8,915 nucleotides of DNA, from NCBI GenBank assembly GCA_036558265.1, contig DATBFY010000466.1, positions 1 to 8,915 of the forward strand, in the 5' to 3' direction. Below, in pieces: positions 5,411 to 8,915 of the stretch. The first letter of the stretch is position 1, and each line of letters begins with the position of its first letter. Source of the DNA: RYN-433 sp036558265. GTDB lineage: Bacteria > Planctomycetota > Phycisphaerae > Tepidisphaerales > Tepidisphaeraceae. Made by a program: the position numbers and the translations under genes. The notes below the pieces were generated by a model. That model was not told the DNA's origin. It searched no databases and saw only the letters and a list, made by a program, of their open reading frames with translations.

Positions 5411-7894
5411 ATGTCGGTTGTCGGCAAGGCGATCCCGCACGAGTCCGCCGCCGCACACGCGGCGGGCCAATCGCTTTTTATCGATGACATTCCACCGGCG
5501 CGGAACGAGTTGTTCGTGGACGTGGTGGGCAGCCCGGTGGCGCACGGGCGGCTGCGGCGGATCGATACCGATGCGGCGCGGGCGGTGGCAGGCGTCGTGG
5601 GCGTGTTCGACCACTCGCACATCCCGGGGCACAACGCGATCGGACCGGTGGTCAAGGACGAGCATCTCCTGGTCGAGACGACGGCGGATTTCCTGGGGGA
5701 TCCGGTCGTGCTGGTCGCGGCCACGTCGCGCGAGGCTCTTGCGGCGGCACGGCGAATGGTGCGGATCGAGATGGACGAGTTGCCGCCGGTCTTCACGATC
5801 GAGCAGGCGATCGCCAAGCGGCAGTTCCTCGGGCCGCCACGGATCATCGAACGGGGCGACGTGTCGGCGGCGCTGCGGGGGGCAGAGTTCACGTTGTCGG
5901 GTGAGCTGCAGGTGGGCGGGCAGGATCACTTTTACCTGGAATCGCAGGCGGCCATCGCGTACCCGCAGGAGGGCGGGGCGATGGTGGTCCACTCCTCGAC
6001 GCAACACCCGACGGAGGTGCAGCAGACGATCGCGGAGGTGCTGGGGCTGCCGTTCAACGCGGTGACGGTTCTGTGCCGGCGGATGGGCGGGGGGTTTGGC
6101 GGGAAGGAGACACAGGCGGCGCAGCCGGCGGCGTTTGCGGCGATGGTGGCGCGGCTCACGGGCCGGCCGGCGCGGGTCGTCTATTCGAAGGACGACGACA
6201 TGCGCATCACCGGCAAGCGGCACCCGTTCATGGGGCGGTATCGCGTCGCGTTCACGCGCGCCGGATTGATCACTGGCCTAAGCCTGGAGCTGTACTCCAA
6301 CGGCGGGTGTTCGACGGACCTGTCGCTGGCGGTGCTCGAGCGGGCGATGCTCCATGCGGACAACGCGTATTTCATCCCGCACTTTCGCGTGATCGGGCAG
6401 GTGTGCAAAACGAACCTGCCGAGCAACACGGCGTTTCGCGGGTTTGGTGGGCCACAGGGGGTGGTGAACATCGAGAACGTGATCGAGCAGATCGCGATGA
6501 GGCTGGGGATCGATGCGCTGGACGTTCGAGAGCGGAACCTTTACGGGGCAAGGTCGCGCGGCGCGGGGCGCTTGGATTCAGACTCGTGGCTGCCGACGGA
6601 TAATGGGGATGGAAATGGTGACGGCTGGTCCAATGGGACGGCGCGGGAGGACGACAGGGTCGGGGCGCTCGAGGGCCTGACGACGCCATACGGGCAGATC
6701 ATCGGCAACAATGTTCTGCCCGACCTGATCGGACGGCTTCGCAAGGAGGCCGACTATGACTGGCGGCGGCAGGAGATCGCGGCGTTCAACGCGCGTTCGC
6801 GAACGCAGGTGAAAGGGCTGGCGCTGACGCCGGTAAAGTTCGGAATCTCGTTCACGAAGCAGCACATGAACCAGGCGAACGCGCTGGTGAACCTGTACAC
6901 GGACGGCACGGTGCTGGTGACGACGGGGGCGACGGAAATGGGCCAGGGGGTCTACACGCGCATCCGCCAGCTTGTGGCGGACGAGCTTGGCGTGTCCTAC
7001 GACGCGGTTCGGATCGGGACGACCGACACGTCGAAGAACAACAACACGTCGCCCAGCGCCGCCAGCGCGACGACGGACCTGAACGGCGCGGCGGCGGTGA
7101 ACGCGTGCCAAGCGCTGCGGGCACGGCTGGCGGAGTTTGCGGCGCAACAGATCTTCAACGACCCGGCGGCGGGCCTTGCGCCATCGCCGTCGCACGTGAC
7201 GTTCGCGCAAGGGGAGGTGTTCGACGCCCGCCGACCCGATCGACGGTTGCCCTTTGGCGACCTGGTAATGCAGGCGCACCTTCACCGGGTGAACCTGGGC
7301 GAGCGCGGGTTTTACGCCACGCCCGGCGTGGACTTCAATCGTGACACCGGCAAGGGCACGCCGTTCCTGTATTACACGAATGGGGCCGCCGCCGCGGAAG
7401 TGCTGATCGACCGCTTCACCGGCGAGCTGACGACGACGCGGGTCGATCTGGTGATGGATGCGGGCGTCCCGCTCAACCCCGGGATCGACCGGGGACAGAT
7501 CGTCGGCGGGTTCGTCCAGGGGATGGGGTGGGTGACGACGGAGGAACTCAAGTACGGGCCGGGCGGGGAGCTGCTGAGCCATTCGCCTACCACGTACAAG
7601 ATCCCGAACATCGGCGACCTGCCGGCGACGTTCAACGTCAGCTTCTTCGGTAACCCGGATTGCTCGGTCAGCCTCCGGCGTTCCAAGGCGCTGGGCGAGC
7701 CGCCGCTGCTGCTGGCGATCTCGGTCTGGGCGGCGGTCAAGAACGCGATCGCGCACGTCCATCCGACCGGCGCGGCGCAGCTAGCGCTGCCGGCGACGCC
7801 GGAGGAGATCCTGACCCGCCTGACGGGCGCGCCCAGCCCTGACCTCTGGTCACCGGAGGAACCGACTCCGCTGCCCGCACAGCTTCGGCCCTGA
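5411..7894 (+). CDS. xdhB: Xanthine dehydrogenase large (molybdopterin) subunit
   Basis: This catalytic subunit (827 aa) binds the molybdenum cofactor and hydroxylates hypoxanthine and xanthine. The fold is aldehyde oxidase/xanthine dehydrogenase a/b hammerhead (about 10-130) followed by Mo-binding domains. Motifs visible are GQDHFYLE (170-177; Q171 matching bovine Gln767), GGGFGGKE (226-233; E233 matching substrate-binding Glu802), AFRGFGGPQG (341-350; R343 matching Arg880), GATEMGQG (506-513), and KALGEPP with E763 matching catalytic base Glu1261. Having both the Glu802 and Arg880 equivalents argues for true xanthine/hypoxanthine specificity over an aldehyde or nicotinate hydroxylase. ATG 5411 is chosen over the overlapping GTG 5405 on RBS spacing (the protein would be 829 aa). 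A 44-residue insertion lies at about 380-423, and the C-terminus runs on about 25 Pro-rich residues. No XdhC-type cofactor-insertion chaperone is in the window. Confidence 0.96.
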   Translation: MSVVGKAIPHESAAAHAAGQSLFIDDIPPARNELFVDVVGSPVAHGRLRRIDTDAARAVAGVVGVFDHSHIPGHNAIGPVVKDEHLLVETTADFLGDPVVLVAATSREALAAARRMVRIEMDELPPVFTIEQAIAKRQFLGPPRIIERGDVSAALRGAEFTLSGELQVGGQDHFYLESQAAIAYPQEGGAMVVHSSTQHPTEVQQTIAEVLGLPFNAVTVLCRRMGGGFGGKETQAAQPAAFAAMVARLTGRPARVVYSKDDDMRITGKRHPFMGRYRVAFTRAGLITGLSLELYSNGGCSTDLSLAVLERAMLHADNAYFIPHFRVIGQVCKTNLPSNTAFRGFGGPQGVVNIENVIEQIAMRLGIDALDVRERNLYGARSRGAGRLDSDSWLPTDNGDGNGDGWSNGTAREDDRVGALEGLTTPYGQIIGNNVLPDLIGRLRKEADYDWRRQEIAAFNARSRTQVKGLALTPVKFGISFTKQHMNQANALVNLYTDGTVLVTTGATEMGQGVYTRIRQLVADELGVSYDAVRIGTTDTSKNNNTSPSAASATTDLNGAAAVNACQALRARLAEFAAQQIFNDPAAGLAPSPSHVTFAQGEVFDARRPDRRLPFGDLVMQAHLHRVNLGERGFYATPGVDFNRDTGKGTPFLYYTNGAAAAEVLIDRFTGELTTTRVDLVMDAGVPLNPGIDRGQIVGGFVQGMGWVTTEELKYGPGGELLSHSPTTYKIPNIGDLPATFNVSFFGNPDCSVSLRRSKALGEPPLLLAISVWAAVKNAIAHVHPTGAAQLALPATPEEILTRLTGAPSPDLWSPEEPTPLPAQLRP
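6548..6679 (+). other. 44-codon in-frame insertion in xdhB (Asp/Asn/Gly-rich loop)
   Basis: The family normally passes from RNLYG almost directly to TPYGQ. Here about 44 extra residues intervene, rich in Asp, Asn, Gly and Arg, with a DNGDGNGDGW core (6599-6628). The insertion preserves frame and all downstream motifs, so it is probably a tolerated surface loop. The DxDG-like spacing recalls calcium-binding loops, but no complete EF-hand or dockerin motif can be made. Expected boundaries come from memory of the family, not an alignment. Confidence 0.55.
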
Positions 7895-7928
7895 AGAGAT
7901 TTGCCGTTTGGGTTATCCTCTGCATCCC

Positions 7929-8396
7929 ATGGCCACCGCGCCGGACTGGTATTACAAGAAGCCCTTCAACGTGAAGCACCGCACGGGCGCGGGCGGTGTC
8001 GTGGCACGCCGGGAGGGCGATCGCATCCTGATCGCGCTCATCCGCGACCGCGGCGACCACGAGTACGTCCTGCCCAAGGGCGGCGTCGAGTACGGTGAAT
8101 CGCTTGAGGAAGCCGCCGCACGCGAGATCCACGAGGAGGCGGGCTTTCGAAAGCTGAAGCTGCTCGGAGAACTGGGCACCGGTGAGCGCCTTGGCGGTAA
8201 GAAGAGCGTCTGGCAGAAGACCCACTATTTCCTCTTCCTGACTCGCGAAACCGAGGGCAAGCCCACCGACCGCCGCGACTGGGAAGTCCACTGGCACGAA
8301 CTCGACAAACTCCCCGCCCTCTACTGGCAGGAACAGGAGCGCTTGATCCAGACCAATCGCGAGCGGATCATCGACCTCATCCGCCGCGCGCAGTGA
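7929..8396 (+). CDS. Nudix hydrolase
   Basis: This small (155 aa) cytosolic Nudix protein hydrolyses a nucleoside-diphosphate-linked substrate that cannot be named from sequence. The complete Nudix box (G-x5-E-x7-REU-x-EE-x-GU) is at residues 51-73, GGVEYGE through REIHEEAGF, with metal-binding E66, E69 and E70. It is preceded by the usual beta strand YVLPKG. The tail WHELDKLPALYWQEQERLI resembles the small MutT/diadenosine-polyphosphate-type members. The ATG at 7929 lacks a Shine-Dalgarno site. TTG 7908 is an in-frame alternative adding seven residues. Only 34 bp separate it from xdhB, so it may be transcribed by read-through, but its codon choice (CGC, GCC) and base skew differ from xdhAB and no purine-pathway role is evident. 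Confidence 0.9.
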   Translation: MATAPDWYYKKPFNVKHRTGAGGVVARREGDRILIALIRDRGDHEYVLPKGGVEYGESLEEAAAREIHEEAGFRKLKLLGELGTGERLGGKKSVWQKTHYFLFLTRETEGKPTDRRDWEVHWHELDKLPALYWQEQERLIQTNRERIIDLIRRAQ

Positions 8397-8400
8397 CAAA

Positions 8401-8440
8401 CAATTGACCATTGGCAATGGACGATGGACAATGCCCGGCA
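8401..8440. repeat. Short intergenic inverted repeat with ATGGAC-type direct repeats
   Basis: The 67-bp gap between the Nudix gene and the next start contains CCATTGGCAATGG (8408-8420), a perfect 6-bp inverted repeat around a central G (five pairs if a three-base loop is formed). It is followed by two copies of ATGGAC (8417-8422 and 8424-8429) and a further CAATG. It is AT-richer than its surroundings. The stem is too weak and lacks a T tract, so it is not a convincing rho-independent terminator. It could be a remnant of a simple dispersed intergenic repeat. Confidence 0.45.
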
Positions 8441-8463
8441 TTCCCATAGAACAGGAGCCAACG

Positions 8464-8915
8464 ATGCCTGACCGCAACACCTCCCGACGCGACCTTCTGA
8501 TCACGGCGACCGGCCTGACCGCCGCCGCCATCCTGCCCGCCGCCACTCCCGCCGCCCGTGCCGAAAATCCGGTGCTGCCGGCCCCGCCTGACGGGAAGTC
8601 GTCCGTCGTTAAGAACGGCCACCTCAACCACTCGGTCTGCCTCTGGTGCTACAAGGGGATGAAGTCCACCGACATGGCGCCCGTCGCACAGAGGCTGGGC
8701 CTCAAGGCGATCGACCTGCTTACGCCCAAGGAGTGGGCGCCGCTCAAGGAGCACGGCCTGATCTGCTCGATGACCAGCGGCGTGGACGGCGGGATCACCA
8801 AGGGCCTCAACCGCCGCGAGCGCCACGAGCGGATCGCCAAGTCCCTGGTCGAGCTTGCGGATGCCAACGCCGAGCAGGGCTACCCGAACGTCATCTGCTT
8901 CTCCGGCAACCGCGA
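8464..8915 (+). CDS. Tat-exported hydroxypyruvate isomerase-like TIM-barrel protein, 3' truncated
   Basis: The frame runs from ATG 8464 (AGGAG at 8453-8457, 6 nt upstream) to the window edge, giving 150 complete codons. The N-terminus is a twin-arginine signal: SRRDLL at residues 7-12, an Ala-rich hydrophobic stretch, and a likely cleavage after ARA (31-33). The mature part resembles hydroxypyruvate isomerase/xylose-isomerase-like TIM barrels: HSVCLWCYKG, LGLKAIDLL, EWAPLKEHGLICSM and PNVICFSGNR. Known Hyi converts hydroxypyruvate to tartronate semialdehyde, which would be downstream of the glyoxylate made by the purine operon. Export across the membrane argues against that cytosolic role, and secreted homologues of this type are common in planctomycetes with no fixed function. 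The metal-binding residues of the C-terminal half are not in view, so function stays open. Confidence 0.85.
   Translation, partial: MPDRNTSRRDLLITATGLTAAAILPAATPAARAENPVLPAPPDGKSSVVKNGHLNHSVCLWCYKGMKSTDMAPVAQRLGLKAIDLLTPKEWAPLKEHGLICSMTSGVDGGITKGLNRRERHERIAKSLVELADANAEQGYPNVICFSGNR

Noticed and set aside
3861..5456. Long open frame (531 aa) on the minus strand opposite xdhA
   Set aside because: It is Arg/Pro/His-rich with no recognisable motif and lies exactly antisense to xdhA, whose product is unmistakable. Such shadow frames are expected in GC-rich DNA.
6599..6628. Dockerin or EF-hand calcium site in XdhB
   Set aside because: Asp/Asn/Gly residues alternate, but the full 12-residue loop with the terminal acidic ligand is not formed and no second copy exists.
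6578..7762. 394-aa minus-strand open frame opposite xdhB
   Set aside because: Its composition is Arg/His/Val-rich, typical of the reverse complement of a GC-rich gene. No family motif is seen and the whole frame is antisense to conserved XdhB motifs.
8408..8420. Rho-independent terminator after the Nudix gene
   Set aside because: The stem is only 5-6 bp with three GC pairs at most, and there is no run of T after it.
7737..8627. 296-aa minus-strand open frame spanning the Nudix gene
   Set aside because: It crosses three plus-strand units and is antisense to the complete Nudix box and the Tat signal. It has no recognisable domain and no supporting ribosome site.
1..8915. A defence system, prophage, integron or CRISPR array
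   Set aside because: All open frames with recognisable products are metabolic. No nuclease, helicase, integrase, transposase or regularly spaced direct repeats were found.

Overview
The window is a GC-rich bacterial chromosome segment carrying most of an aerobic purine (xanthine to glyoxylate) breakdown pathway, followed by two apparently unrelated genes. The organism is not identifiable with certainty. A Tat-exported hydroxypyruvate-isomerase-like TIM-barrel protein, a palindromic GC-rich element buried in frame inside a coding gene, and GTG starts with strong Shine-Dalgarno sites together suggest Planctomycetota or a neighbouring phylum. That is an inference from style, not proof.

Layout. 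Positions 2-577 (+) hold the C-terminal two thirds of urate oxidase, cut by the left edge. Convergent with it, and overlapping its 3' end by 12 bp, is a minus-strand operon read from 3788 down to 566: allantoate amidohydrolase (AAH), (S)-ureidoglycine aminohydrolase (UGHY/AllE), then ureidoglycolate amidohydrolase (UAH). Each junction is a 4-base stop/start overlap (GTGA, ATGA), so the genes lie in the order of the reactions and are probably translationally coupled. A 111-bp divergent control region (3789-3899) separates this operon from xdhA and xdhB (+), the FAD/iron-sulfur and molybdopterin subunits of xanthine dehydrogenase. After xdhB come a Nudix hydrolase (7929-8396) and the start of the Tat-exported TIM-barrel protein (8464 to the right edge).

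How the genes work together. XdhAB oxidises hypoxanthine/xanthine to urate, and urate oxidase makes 5-hydroxyisourate. Genes for 5-hydroxyisourate hydrolase, OHCU decarboxylase and allantoinase are not in the window but would be needed to reach allantoate. AAH then gives ureidoglycine plus CO2 and ammonia, UGHY gives ureidoglycolate plus ammonia, and UAH gives glyoxylate, CO2 and two ammonia. This is the urea-free route best known from plants. It differs from the E. coli AllC-AllE-AllD route and from urea-releasing allantoicase/ureidoglycolate lyase routes.

Most notable points: the compact plant-type AAH-UGHY-UAH operon; two in-frame insertions, one per Xdh subunit, the xdhA one looking like a decayed palindromic repeat; a G-over-C skew on the + strand through both arms of the purine locus that disappears or reverses in the two right-hand genes; and a short inverted repeat between those two genes. 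No tRNA, rRNA, CRISPR array, insertion sequence or transposase was seen, and no gene-free stretch exceeds about 115 bp.
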